64,000 nucleotides of DNA from Bosea sp. F3-2 (GTDB lineage Bacteria; Pseudomonadota; Alphaproteobacteria; Rhizobiales; Beijerinckiaceae), in NCBI RefSeq assembly GCF_008253865.1, contig NZ_CP042331.1, forward strand, positions 3,878,001-3,942,000, written 5' to 3'. Position 1 is the first letter of the stretch; every line of letters starts with the position of its first letter. The notes under the pieces are model-generated. The model did no database searches. It saw only the letters and a program-made list of their open reading frames with translations, and had not been told where the DNA came from. The position numbers and the translations under genes are program-made. Below, piece by piece: positions 44,054 through 52,391 of the stretch.

Positions 44054-45277
44054 TCACGAGCGCGCGACCTCCGGGTCGCCGCCGACCGAGACGTTCATGG
44101 AGCGCGCATAGCCATGCGGGACGAAGCGCAGGGCTAAAACCGTGACCAGCGCGGCGCAGCCGAGATGCATGAGCCAGCCTGTGGCAAAGCTGCCGCTATG
44201 GTCCCGCAGGACCGCCACGATCCAGGGGGACAAACCCGCCAGCAGGAAGCCGCCGCCCTGCATCAGCGCCGAGAGCGCCCCGGCATCCGCCGGATTCTCC
44301 AGATGATCGAGCGCGACCACCATGGACAGGGCGAAGGCGCCGCCGAGCCCGGCACCGACCAGAACACTCCAGCCTATGGGTGCCAGGTTCGGCGAGAATG
44401 CGATTCCCGCAAAGCCAACGATCTGAAGACCGAGCGCGAGGATGATCCACGGGCGCCGGTCCTGGCGTCGTGCCGCCAGAGCCGGCATGGCGAGCGCCGC
44501 AGCGGCCTGACTCGTGGCCATAGCGGCTAGGAGAGTTCCGCTCGCGGCGCTGGTCCAACCAAGGGTCTGATAATACGGCGCAAGCCATGCGACGATGGAC
44601 GAGTAGCCCCCGTTGACCAAGCCGAAGCACGCCATCAGGAGCCAGGTTCGCGGCCGGCGCAGTAACAAGCCCGTCCGCAAGGCGCCCGCTCGCACCGATC
44701 GCCCGCGCGGCAAGGTGAAGGCCGAGAGCAGGGCGGCGAGGAAAGCCGGCGCGGCGATCCAGGCGAGACCGGCATGCCAGCTTCCGGTCAGATCGGCGAC
44801 AAGCGGCGAGGCCTGCGCCCCCAGGGCGCCTCCGCCCATCAGCATGGCCGAGTAGAGCCCCATCATGACGGCGACCTGGCGCGGGAAATGCGCCTTGATG
44901 ATGCCGGGGAAGACGGCCTGCACGATCGCAACGCCGATGCCGCAGAAGGCCGCCGTCACAATCAGCGCATAGCCGTTCTCGACGACGAGACGCAGGGCCG
45001 AGGCCAGGCAGAGGACAAGAAGCGCGGCGATGATGGCCGCCCGCGCCCCCGCGACCCGCTCGACCCAGCGGCCGGCCAGGACGCAGACTCCCATCAGCAC
45101 CATGGGAACGAGAGTGAAGAGCGACATAGCCCGATAGTCGAGGCCGGTCGCCTCCTGGATACGCGACGCCAGCGGCCCGATGCCGGTGAGGAACGGCCTG
45201 AGATTCAGGCCGACCAGCACGACAACGGCGAGCAGGAGCAGGCGCGACGGAGCAGGGTGAACCTTCCTGGCGCTCAT
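44054..45277 (-). CDS. MFS transporter, CynX/NimT-like
   Basis: 407 residues, twelve predicted helices. The first region SRLLLLAVVVLVGLNLRPFL with TGIGPLASRIQEATGL is the signature of the CynX/NimT (cyanate or 2-nitroimidazole) subfamily, and the inter-helix loop GRWVERVAGARAA fits MFS motif A. The start could be nine codons upstream (GTG 45304); neither start has a strong Shine-Dalgarno. Divergent from the LysR gene at 45680. The ligand is uncertain; cyanate is only one of several known for this branch, and no cyanase gene is nearby. Confidence 0.88.
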   Translation of the reverse strand: MSARKVHPAPSRLLLLAVVVLVGLNLRPFLTGIGPLASRIQEATGLDYRAMSLFTLVPMVLMGVCVLAGRWVERVAGARAAIIAALLVLCLASALRLVVENGYALIVTAAFCGIGVAIVQAVFPGIIKAHFPRQVAVMMGLYSAMLMGGGALGAQASPLVADLTGSWHAGLAWIAAPAFLAALLSAFTLPRGRSVRAGALRTGLLLRRPRTWLLMACFGLVNGGYSSIVAWLAPYYQTLGWTSAASGTLLAAMATSQAAAALAMPALAARRQDRRPWIILALGLQIVGFAGIAFSPNLAPIGWSVLVGAGLGGAFALSMVVALDHLENPADAGALSALMQGGGFLLAGLSPWIVAVLRDHSGSFATGWLMHLGCAALVTVLALRFVPHGYARSMNVSVGGDPEVARS

Positions 45278-45679
45278 GCCGGCCTGGCCTGCCTTTGCTT
45301 CCACTCGGCACAGAGATCACTGCCGGACTGCGGATGCAGCGGCATGAGAACAGCGAATGCGCGGATCGCAAAAGATCTGGGCAATTTCGCCTCCTGCAAC
45401 GTCTTGCCCTGCAACGCCCCGTTCGCCGGCGCGACATGCCCGGGCCATCGCGTTGCCGCTCGCACGATACCGGTCAAACCGCATCCAGAGCACTCCGCCC
45501 CGGACCGAGCCTGACATCCCGGCGCCCAGGCCAGATACCGGCCCGAACCTAGATAGGGACGCCCGACTCCATATGAAAATTAAATATCTGGATGCACATC
45601 AATGAATCTGTGAATGATCGGCGCTCTGCTCCGCCGTCCCGGCCGGAGGTCATCTGCGGCTCCAGCTCTCCTTGCGCCC
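45278..45679. other. 402-bp divergent gap between MFS and LysR genes
   Basis: AT-rich near 45570-45612 (ATATGAAAATTAAATATCTG), likely promoter sequence of the LysR and MFS genes. Several frames are open on both strands but none is protein-like. Confidence 0.45.
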
Positions 45680-46531
45680 ATGCTCGACCCACGTCTTCTG
45701 CGCTCCTTCGCGGCGATCGCCGATACCGGCAGCTTCACCCAGGCCGCCGAGCGGCTGAACATGACGCAATCGACCATCAGCCAGCAGCTTGCCCGGCTGG
45801 AGGATGCGGTCGGCCTCGATCTGATCGACCGCGTCGCGCGACCGGTCCGGCCAACGGCTTCGGGCGAGCGGCTGCTGGGATATGCCCGGCGCATCCTGGC
45901 GCTGCAGCAGGAAGCGGAGGCGATGCTCGGCGACCCCGCTGGCACGGCTTCGGTCCGCATCGGCGTGCCCGAGGATATCGTTACGGGGGCGATGGCGAAG
46001 GTCTTCGCCAGCTTCGCCCGGCAACATCGGGAAATCCGGCTCGACGTCTTCGCCGGCCTCAGCCGCGAACTGACCAAGCGCTACCGCGCCGGCGAGCTCG
46101 ATATCGCCGTCGTCAAGGAGGCCTCTGCCAGCGCCGATCACCGCGCCACCTTCCCCGAACCCATGGCCTGGTTCGAGAGCGTCGACCCGCCCGCGAGCTG
46201 GCCGGATCCGCTGCCGCTGGTCGCCTTTCCGCCCGGCGGGCTCTATCGCGAGGCGATGTTCGAGCGGATCGAGCGGGAGCAGCGGCGTTGGTACATCGCC
46301 TTCTCGGGGAGCAGCCTCTACAACGTGCTCGTCGCGGTTGAAGCCGGGCTCGGGCTGTCGCTGTTGCCGATGGAGGCCGCGGCCGGCCGGCGCCTGCGGC
46401 CCTACGCCCCTTTCGGCAAGGAGCCCGCGATGGTGACCTCGATCTATTCCTGGGAGAAGAGCGGGCCGGTCGCCGAGCTGGTCGAGAGCATGAGCGCGGT
46501 GCTGGCCGCGCGCTTCAGCACCGGCACATAA
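45680..46531 (+). CDS. LysR-family transcriptional regulator
   Basis: 283 residues from ATG 45680 (MLDPRLLRSFAAIADTGSFT). An in-frame upstream start at 45614 adds 22 residues that do not fit the family. Helix-turn-helix: QAAERLNMTQSTISQQLARLE. Effector domain: VRIGVPEDIVTGAMAKVFASF, ELDIAVVKE, VLVAVEAGLGLSLLPMEA. Divergent from the MFS gene and followed after 125 bases by the peptide-type ABC operon, so it may control either or both. Confidence 0.92.
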   Translation: MLDPRLLRSFAAIADTGSFTQAAERLNMTQSTISQQLARLEDAVGLDLIDRVARPVRPTASGERLLGYARRILALQQEAEAMLGDPAGTASVRIGVPEDIVTGAMAKVFASFARQHREIRLDVFAGLSRELTKRYRAGELDIAVVKEASASADHRATFPEPMAWFESVDPPASWPDPLPLVAFPPGGLYREAMFERIEREQRRWYIAFSGSSLYNVLVAVEAGLGLSLLPMEAAAGRRLRPYAPFGKEPAMVTSIYSWEKSGPVAELVESMSAVLAARFSTGT

Positions 46532-46597
46532 CAATGATCGCTGCGATGCATTACATTCAGAGATCAAATAATAGAAATTGGATAATTTAATTTGCGC

Positions 46598-46613
46598 ATG
46601 CGGCATGCCGCAT
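46598..46613. promoter_or_regulatory. 16-bp perfect palindrome upstream of the first peptide-type ABC operon
   Basis: ATGCGGCATGCCGCAT is a perfect dyad 43 bases before the binding-protein ATG and just after an AT-rich stretch (46561-46593) that could hold the promoter. Candidate operator; the regulator is unknown, with the adjacent LysR gene the nearest candidate. Confidence 0.5.
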
Positions 46614-46656
46614 CATGATCACTCCCCAACAACACCAAATAACGGGGAGAGAAAAA

Positions 46657-48261
46657 ATGAGAAGGCGCGACGTCCTGAGGCTCGCCGCACAGTCGGCGGT
46701 GTTTGCCCAATTGGCTCCGTTCTTCACGGCACCAGCCCATGCCGCCGACAAGAGGGAGCTGCGCTATATTCCGGAAGCCGACCTGAACATCCTCGACCCG
46801 GTCTGGAGCACCTCGACCATCGTCCAGGTCTATGGCCACCTGGTGTTCGACACGCTCTACGGCTTCGACAAGGACTACAACGTCCACCCGCAGATGGCGG
46901 AGGGGCATGTCGTCTCGGACGACAAGCTGCAGTGGACGATCAAGCTGCGGGACGGCCTGCAGTTCCATGACGGCCAGCCGGTCCTGGCCAAGGACTGCGT
47001 CGCCAGCATCACCCGCTGGGGCAAGCGCGACTTCATGGGCAGCGCCCTCCTGGCCGTGATCGACACGCTGACCGCCGTCGATGACCGCACGCTGCTGTTC
47101 AAGCTCAAGAAGCCGTTCCCGCTCCTGCCGATGACCCTGGCCACCAGCGGCTCGAACATGCCCGCCATCATGCCGGAGCGCCTGGCCAACACCTCCCCGA
47201 ACGAGCAGATCCGCGAGAGCATCGGCAGCGGTCCCTACCGCTTCGTCAAGGCGGAATGGATCTCCGGCTCGAAGGCCGTCTTCGAGAAGTTCGCAGGCTA
47301 CAAGCCCCGCAGCGACAGCTTCCCGCCCTCCTACACTGCCGGCCCGAAGATCGGGCATTTCGACCGGATCACCTGGCAGATCATCGTCGACGCCTCGACG
47401 GCCGCCGCCGCGCTCCAGGCCGGCGAGGTCGACATCATCGAGATGGTCGGGGCCGACTTCCTGCCCGTGCTGAAGACCGATCCCAATATCCAACTCCTGC
47501 CGCGCACGACGCCCAACTTCGCGATCATGCGCTTCAACCACCTGCAGCCGCCGTTCAACAACCTGGCGATCCGGCAGGCGCTGCTGAAGGCCTTCGATCA
47601 GCGGGCGATCATGGCCGGTACCTTCGGCGAGGAGAACAAGGAGTTCTGGCAGTTCGGCGTCGGCTATTTCAGCCCCGACTCGCCAATGGCGACCAATGCC
47701 GGGCTCGAAGCCTTCACCAGCCCACGCGACCTCAAGAAAGCAGCCGAGGAAATCAAGGCAGCCGGCTACAAGGGCGAGCCCGTCGTCGTTCTCGACCCGG
47801 TCGACTACCCGTGGACGCACCCCTGCACCCTGCTCGCAGCCGACACGTTGAAGAAGGTCGGGCTGAACGTCGACATCCAGGCGATGGACTGGGGCACGCT
47901 GATGCAGCGGCGCCTGAGCCAGGAGCCTCCGGGCAAGGGCGGCTGGAACGTCTTCCTGACCGCGCTCTCGGGCATGAGCAACTTCAACCCGGTCGGCCAT
48001 ATCGGCCTGCGCGGCAACGGCAAGGACGCCTGGGTTGGCTGGCCCACCGCGCCGCGCCTCGAGGAACTGCGCCAGCAATGGCTCGACGCGCCGGATGTCG
48101 CCACGCAGAAGAAGATCTGCGAGGACATCCAGAGGCAGGCGCTGGTCGATGTCCCCTATATCCCGCTCGGTGCCTTCGCGACCGTGAGCGGATACAGGAG
48201 CAACCTGACCGGCATCCAGTTGCAGCGGCCGCTCTTCACCACGATGCAGGCCAAGGCCTAG
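46657..48261 (+). CDS. ABC transporter substrate-binding protein, dipeptide type (system A)
   Basis: 534 residues from ATG 46657 after GGGGAGAG; an upstream in-frame ATG (46615) is not supported. Signal region RRRDVLRLAAQSAVFAQLAP has a twin-arginine look. SBP_bac_5 core: LNILDPVWSTSTIVQVYGHL, YNVHPQMAEGHVVSDDKLQW, LRDGLQFHDGQPVLAKD, SIGSGPYRFVKAEW and FNHLQPPFNNLAIRQALLKA. Family members bind oligopeptides, nickel, glutathione and various xenobiotics. First gene of an operon that ends with a deaminase-like enzyme but has no ATPase gene. Confidence 0.94.
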   Translation: MRRRDVLRLAAQSAVFAQLAPFFTAPAHAADKRELRYIPEADLNILDPVWSTSTIVQVYGHLVFDTLYGFDKDYNVHPQMAEGHVVSDDKLQWTIKLRDGLQFHDGQPVLAKDCVASITRWGKRDFMGSALLAVIDTLTAVDDRTLLFKLKKPFPLLPMTLATSGSNMPAIMPERLANTSPNEQIRESIGSGPYRFVKAEWISGSKAVFEKFAGYKPRSDSFPPSYTAGPKIGHFDRITWQIIVDASTAAAALQAGEVDIIEMVGADFLPVLKTDPNIQLLPRTTPNFAIMRFNHLQPPFNNLAIRQALLKAFDQRAIMAGTFGEENKEFWQFGVGYFSPDSPMATNAGLEAFTSPRDLKKAAEEIKAAGYKGEPVVVLDPVDYPWTHPCTLLAADTLKKVGLNVDIQAMDWGTLMQRRLSQEPPGKGGWNVFLTALSGMSNFNPVGHIGLRGNGKDAWVGWPTAPRLEELRQQWLDAPDVATQKKICEDIQRQALVDVPYIPLGAFATVSGYRSNLTGIQLQRPLFTTMQAKA

Positions 48262-48269
48262 GCCTTCCG

Positions 48270-49211
48270 ATGTTGTCGCATATCGCGCGCCGGCTGCTCG
48301 CATCGCTGCCGGTCATGACCTTCGTCGGCCTGTTCGTCTTCGGCCTGCTCTATCTCGCACCGGGCGATCCCGCCGCGATCATGGCCGGCGACCAGGCGAC
48401 GGCGGCCGACATCGCCCGCATCCGTGTCGCGCTCAAGCTCGACGCCCCATTCCCGATCCGCTTCGGGAGCTGGGTCTGGAGCCTGCTGCACGGTGATCTC
48501 GGCCTCTCGATCTTCACCAACCAGCCCGTCGCGGCGATGATCGTGCAGCGCCTGGAGCCGACCTATCTGCTGATGCTGATGACGCTCGTCATCTCCGTGA
48601 TCCTGGCCTTGCCGATCGGCGTCGTCGCCGCCTGGAAGCACAACACCGCAAGCGACCGCATGGTGATGGTCTTCGCCGTCCTGAGCTTCTCGGTGCCGTC
48701 CTTCGTCGTGGGCTATCTGCTGGCCTTCGTCTTCGGCCTGCAGCTGCGCTGGCTGCCCGTCCAGGGCTACGTGCCGCTCGCCAACGGGGTCTGGCCGGCG
48801 ATCTGCAGCCTCATCCTGCCGGCGGTCGCGCTGGGCAGCGTCTATATCGGCCTGCTCGCCCGCATCACCCGCGCGACCATGCTGGAGGTGCTGGCGCAGG
48901 ACTATGTCAGGACCGCGCGAGCGAAAGGCGCCGAGGAACGCAAGATCCTGTTCAAGCATGCGCTGAAGAACTGCTCGGTGCCGATCATCACCACGATCGG
49001 CAGCGGCGTCGCCCTGCTGATCGGCGGCGCCATCGTCACCGAAACCGTCTTCGCGATTCCGGGCCTCGGCCGTCTGACGGTCGATGCGATCCTGCGGCGC
49101 GACTACCCCGTCATCCAGGGCGTCATCCTGCTGTTCAGCTTCATGTACGTGCTCGTCAACCTGCTGGTCGACATGCTCTACACCGTCTTCGATCCGAGGA
49201 TCCGCTATTGA
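48270..49211 (+). CDS. ABC transporter permease, DppB type (system A)
   Basis: 313 residues. DppB/OppB layout: helix 1 LLASLPVMTFVGLFVFGLLYLAPGDP, a large periplasmic loop with LRHG-like GDLGLSIFTNQPV, and an EAA loop (ARAKGAEERKILFKHALKN). TETVFAIPGLGRLTVDAILRRDYPV is the invariant C-terminal segment. Starts eight bases after the binding-protein stop; pairs with the next permease. Confidence 0.94.
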   Translation: MLSHIARRLLASLPVMTFVGLFVFGLLYLAPGDPAAIMAGDQATAADIARIRVALKLDAPFPIRFGSWVWSLLHGDLGLSIFTNQPVAAMIVQRLEPTYLLMLMTLVISVILALPIGVVAAWKHNTASDRMVMVFAVLSFSVPSFVVGYLLAFVFGLQLRWLPVQGYVPLANGVWPAICSLILPAVALGSVYIGLLARITRATMLEVLAQDYVRTARAKGAEERKILFKHALKNCSVPIITTIGSGVALLIGGAIVTETVFAIPGLGRLTVDAILRRDYPVIQGVILLFSFMYVLVNLLVDMLYTVFDPRIRY

Positions 49212-50077
49212 CCTCCATCACGTCCGATGCCGCACCGCGCGGCCGGCAGGGCCGGGCCGGGCAGCTCGCCCGGCACCCGAGCATCGCCTGCGGCGCCTTC
49301 GTCCTCGTTCTGCTGGTCCTGGTCGCGGTCCTCGCGCCCTGGCTCGGCACCAAGGATCCGACGATGGTCTCGGCCTTCGACCGCGCCAAGCCACCCGTGG
49401 CGGCCTTCTGGTTCGGCACCGACATGCTGGGCCGCGACCTCTACTCCCGCGTGCTCTACGGCACACGGGTCTCGCTCACGGTCGGCTTTGCGGTCGCGCT
49501 CGGCTCGACCGTGCTCGGCGTCCTGATCGGTGTCTTCGCCGGGTTCCTCCCGCGCTTCGACGCCTTCGTGATGCGGGTGATGGACGGCTTGATGGCGATC
49601 CCGTCGATCCTGCTCGCCATCGCCCTGATCGCGCTCAACCGCGCCTCGATCTGGAACGTCATCCTGGCGGTCACCATCGCCGAGACGCCGCGCGTCGTGC
49701 GCCTGATCCGCAGCGTCGTGCTGTTCCTGCGCGAGGAGCTCTATGTCGAGGCCGCACGCTCCTGCGGGGCGAGCATCCCCTGGCTGGTCTTCCGGCACAT
49801 TCTACCCAACACCTTCGCGCCGATCGCGGTCCAGGCCACCTATATCTGCGCGGTCGCCATCCTCGCCGAAGCCGCCTTGTCCTTCATCGGCGCCGGCGTG
49901 CCGCCGAGCACGCCCTCCTGGGGCAACATCATGGCCGAGGGCCGGGCGCTCTGGCAGATCAAGCCCTACATCATCTTCTTCCCGGCGCTGTTCCTGTCGA
50001 TCACCGTGCTCGCCATCAACATGCTCGGCGACGGCCTGCGCGACGCCCTCGATCCCCGCCTGCGCAAGCGCGTGTAG
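49208..50077 (+). CDS. ABC transporter permease, DppC type (system A)
   Basis: 289 residues from TTG 49208, which overlaps the stop of the upstream permease (TTGA), so translation is coupled. DppC traits: short N-terminus, helix SIACGAFVLVLLVLVAVLAPWLG, KDPTMVSAFDRAKPP, WFGTDMLGRDLYSRVLYGTR, and EAA loop ARSCGASIPWLVFRHILPN. Ends in DGLRDALDPRLRKRV. Followed by a terminator-like hairpin and then an amidohydrolase gene. Confidence 0.93.
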   Translation: MTSITSDAAPRGRQGRAGQLARHPSIACGAFVLVLLVLVAVLAPWLGTKDPTMVSAFDRAKPPVAAFWFGTDMLGRDLYSRVLYGTRVSLTVGFAVALGSTVLGVLIGVFAGFLPRFDAFVMRVMDGLMAIPSILLAIALIALNRASIWNVILAVTIAETPRVVRLIRSVVLFLREELYVEAARSCGASIPWLVFRHILPNTFAPIAVQATYICAVAILAEAALSFIGAGVPPSTPSWGNIMAEGRALWQIKPYIIFFPALFLSITVLAINMLGDGLRDALDPRLRKRV

Positions 50078-50135
50078 TTCCCGAACGCCTCCCTGGGGAG
50101 CCAAGCCCGGTGCGCCCACTCCCCGCGGCGCAACT

Positions 50136-50170
50136 CGCCCCGCCGCAGCGACACCGGCGGGGCGCCTTTT
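50136..50170 (+). terminator. Rho-independent terminator or attenuator after system A permeases
   Basis: CGCCCCGCCG (50136-50145) mirrors CGGCGGGGCG (50155-50164) as a perfect 10-bp stem, followed by CCTTTTT. It separates the transporter genes from the amidohydrolase at 50356, which may need its own promoter or read-through. Confidence 0.85.
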
Positions 50171-50355
50171 TATGCCGGCGGCTTCGGCAGGCGGATCAGA
50201 TGATCCTGCGTGAGCTGGAGCCGCCTTTGGAAAACCGGTCGGGCGGCACCGCCTGCGGGCCACCGATCAGGATCCGCGTCGGAACCGGGTTTCCGACGCG
50301 CGCAACGTTCACGTTTGGAAGCCGGCATTCGCCGGTCTGGAAGAAGGAGATGCCC

Positions 50356-51549
50356 GTGTCTGAATCCCTCTTGATCCGGAACGTCCGTCCCGCCGGCGGC
50401 GCCACCACGGACATGCTGATCCGCGACGGGCGCATCGTCGCGATCGGCACTGGCGCCACTGAGGGCGACACCGTCTTCGACGCCGGCTGCCGGCTGATGA
50501 TCCCCGGCCTCGTCGAGGCCCATACCCATCTCGACAAGAGCTTCTGGGGCATGGGCTGGCAGCGGCACACGGCGGGCCCGAGCCTGATCGAGAAGATCGA
50601 GACCGAGCGGCGCAACCGCCGCGAGCTCGGCATCGACGCCAACCGCCAGTCCGGCCGGCTCGTTGCCCAGATGGTCAAGATGGGCACCACCCATATCCGC
50701 AGCCATGTCGATATCGACACCGAAACCGGCCTCGCCGGGATCGAGGGCGTCATGGCCATGCGCGAGCGGCTCAAGGACGTGATCGACGTCGAGATCGTCG
50801 CCTTCGCGCAATCGGGCCTGTTGATCCGGCCGGGCACGCTCGAACTGGTCGATCGGGCGATGGCGCTCGGCGCCGAGGTCGTCGGCGGCCTCGATCCCTG
50901 CGCGGTCGACCGCGACCCGAAGGGCCATCTCGATGCGATCTTCGGCCTGGCGCAGAAATACGGCCGCCCGATCGACATCCACCTGCATGAGCGCGGCGAG
51001 ATGGGCGCCTTCTCGATGGACCTCATCCTTGAGCGTGTGCGCGCGCTCGGCATGCAGGGCAAGGTCGCGATCAGCCACGCCTTCTGCCTGGGCATGCCCG
51101 ACGCCGATCATGTTCGCCGGCTGATCGAGGAGCTGGCGAAGGAGCGCATCGCGCTCGTCACGACCGCCCCGGCCGCCTCGCCGGCGCCGTCGGTCATGGC
51201 CTGTGTCAAGGCCGGCGTCGTGATCAGCGGCGGCTCCGACGGCGTGCGCGACAGCTGGAATCCCTATGGCATGGGCGACATGCTGGAGCGGGCCATGCTC
51301 GTCGGCCTGCGCAACAACTTCCGCCGCGACGAGGAAATGGAGTTGGCCCTCGACGTCTGCACCCATGCCGGCGCGAAGACGATGGGCCTTGCCGATTACG
51401 GCCTGTCCGTCGGCTGCCATGCCGACCTCGTGATCCTGCCCGGCGAGACCGTGGTCGAGGCCGTCGTGGCGCGCCCCGCCGACCGCACGGTCGTCAAGCG
51501 CGGCAAGATTGTGACCCGACACGGCGAGCTGGTCCGGTCGATCGCGTAA
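50356..51549 (+). CDS. amidohydrolase, cytosine deaminase-like (CodA/AtzC branch)
   Basis: 397 residues from GTG 50356 with GGAG at ideal spacing; ATG 50350 overlaps that site. The start also matches the paralogue at 53911. Metal and catalytic motifs of the cytosine-deaminase branch: VEAHTHLDKSFW (HxH), DIHLHERGEMGAF (His, Glu), ISHAFCLG (His) and GGSDGVRDSWNP (Asp). KMGTTHIRSHVDIDTE is the strand-turn region typical of the family. Hydrolyses an exocyclic amine or amide of an N-heterocycle or similar. Roughly half identical by eye to the 53911 enzyme. Downstream of system A permeases, so it presumably handles the imported compound. Confidence 0.92.
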   Translation: MSESLLIRNVRPAGGATTDMLIRDGRIVAIGTGATEGDTVFDAGCRLMIPGLVEAHTHLDKSFWGMGWQRHTAGPSLIEKIETERRNRRELGIDANRQSGRLVAQMVKMGTTHIRSHVDIDTETGLAGIEGVMAMRERLKDVIDVEIVAFAQSGLLIRPGTLELVDRAMALGAEVVGGLDPCAVDRDPKGHLDAIFGLAQKYGRPIDIHLHERGEMGAFSMDLILERVRALGMQGKVAISHAFCLGMPDADHVRRLIEELAKERIALVTTAPAASPAPSVMACVKAGVVISGGSDGVRDSWNPYGMGDMLERAMLVGLRNNFRRDEEMELALDVCTHAGAKTMGLADYGLSVGCHADLVILPGETVVEAVVARPADRTVVKRGKIVTRHGELVRSIA

Positions 51550-51704
51550 AGCAACTTGGCTTGGAGGTGGCACCGCAGAACCGAACTGACGCTGTGCCAC
51601 TTCCACTCTACAGATGTTTCACAAGCTCAATGCAGGAGCAGGCATGACATGGCGCTCCGGCGGCCGTCGGAATGCGATGGCTCCGGGGCAGATCAGATCC
51701 GGCT

Positions 51705-52253
51705 CTAGAAGGAGGGCGGCGAGCAGGCGCTTACGATCTCGCAGGGAACCGGGCCGACGCAGCGAAAGCGGTGAGGGCGGGTGCTTTCGAAGTAATAGGC
51801 GTCTCCCGGCCCGAGGATGCGGCGCTCTTCGCCGACAGTGAGCTCGATCCTGCCGCTGAGCACGATGCCTCCTTCCTCGCCCTCGTGCGTCAGCAGCACG
51901 CGGCCGGTATCGGCCCCCGGCTCGTAGCGTTCCTTCAGGATCTGCAGGGCACGGCCGAACAGGTTCTCGCCGATCTGGCGGAACGAGATGCCGCCCTTGC
52001 CGATCTCCACCAATTCCTCCGCCTGATAGAACACCTGGCGCGGCTTTTCCGGTTCGAAGGAAAAGAATTCCGACAGGCTGATCGGGATGCCGTCGAGGAT
52101 GCGCTTCAGCACACCGACCGACGGGTTCACCTCGTTCGCCTCGATCAGCGAGATCGACGAGTTGGTCACGCCGGCCTGCTTCGCGAGCGCGCGCTGGGAC
52201 AGGCCGCGCTGCATCCGGACATATCTGAGGCGCGCTCCGACATCGATGTTCAT
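51705..52253 (-). CDS. XRE-family regulator with C-terminal cupin domain (PuuR-like)
   Basis: 182 residues. Helix-turn-helix at residues of about 5-60 (LRYVRMQRGLSQRALAKQAG, NSSISLIEANEVNPSVGVL) and ISLSEFFSFEPE linker as in PuuR. The cupin fold follows: VLLTHEGEEGGIVLSGRIEL and LGPGDAYYFESTRPHRF, with His and Glu of the metal-like site. Such regulators sense polyamines or small amino compounds and usually repress adjacent aminotransferase genes. It is divergent from the aminotransferase at 52392, the expected target. Confidence 0.92.
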   Translation of the reverse strand: MNIDVGARLRYVRMQRGLSQRALAKQAGVTNSSISLIEANEVNPSVGVLKRILDGIPISLSEFFSFEPEKPRQVFYQAEELVEIGKGGISFRQIGENLFGRALQILKERYEPGADTGRVLLTHEGEEGGIVLSGRIELTVGEERRILGPGDAYYFESTRPHRFRCVGPVPCEIVSACSPPSF

Positions 52254-52391
52254 CCAGGCCGTTCCTGCTGTTCGATATCATGAACATAATTCAATCGAGG
52301 CATTATTTTACAGTACCTTGCATGAAAATTGAAACAGACTTGTTCACCCAGAGAAAACATGCGCACTGATGGACGACAAAGGGAGGCCGTC

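Noticed and set aside
46564..48303. 579-codon open frame opposite the system A binding protein
   Set aside because: Antisense shadow with no family signature and no ribosome binding site.
50077..50356. Possible missing ATPase gene of system A in the gap
   Set aside because: Only a terminator hairpin and short sequence are present, too small for an ATPase and without Walker motifs.
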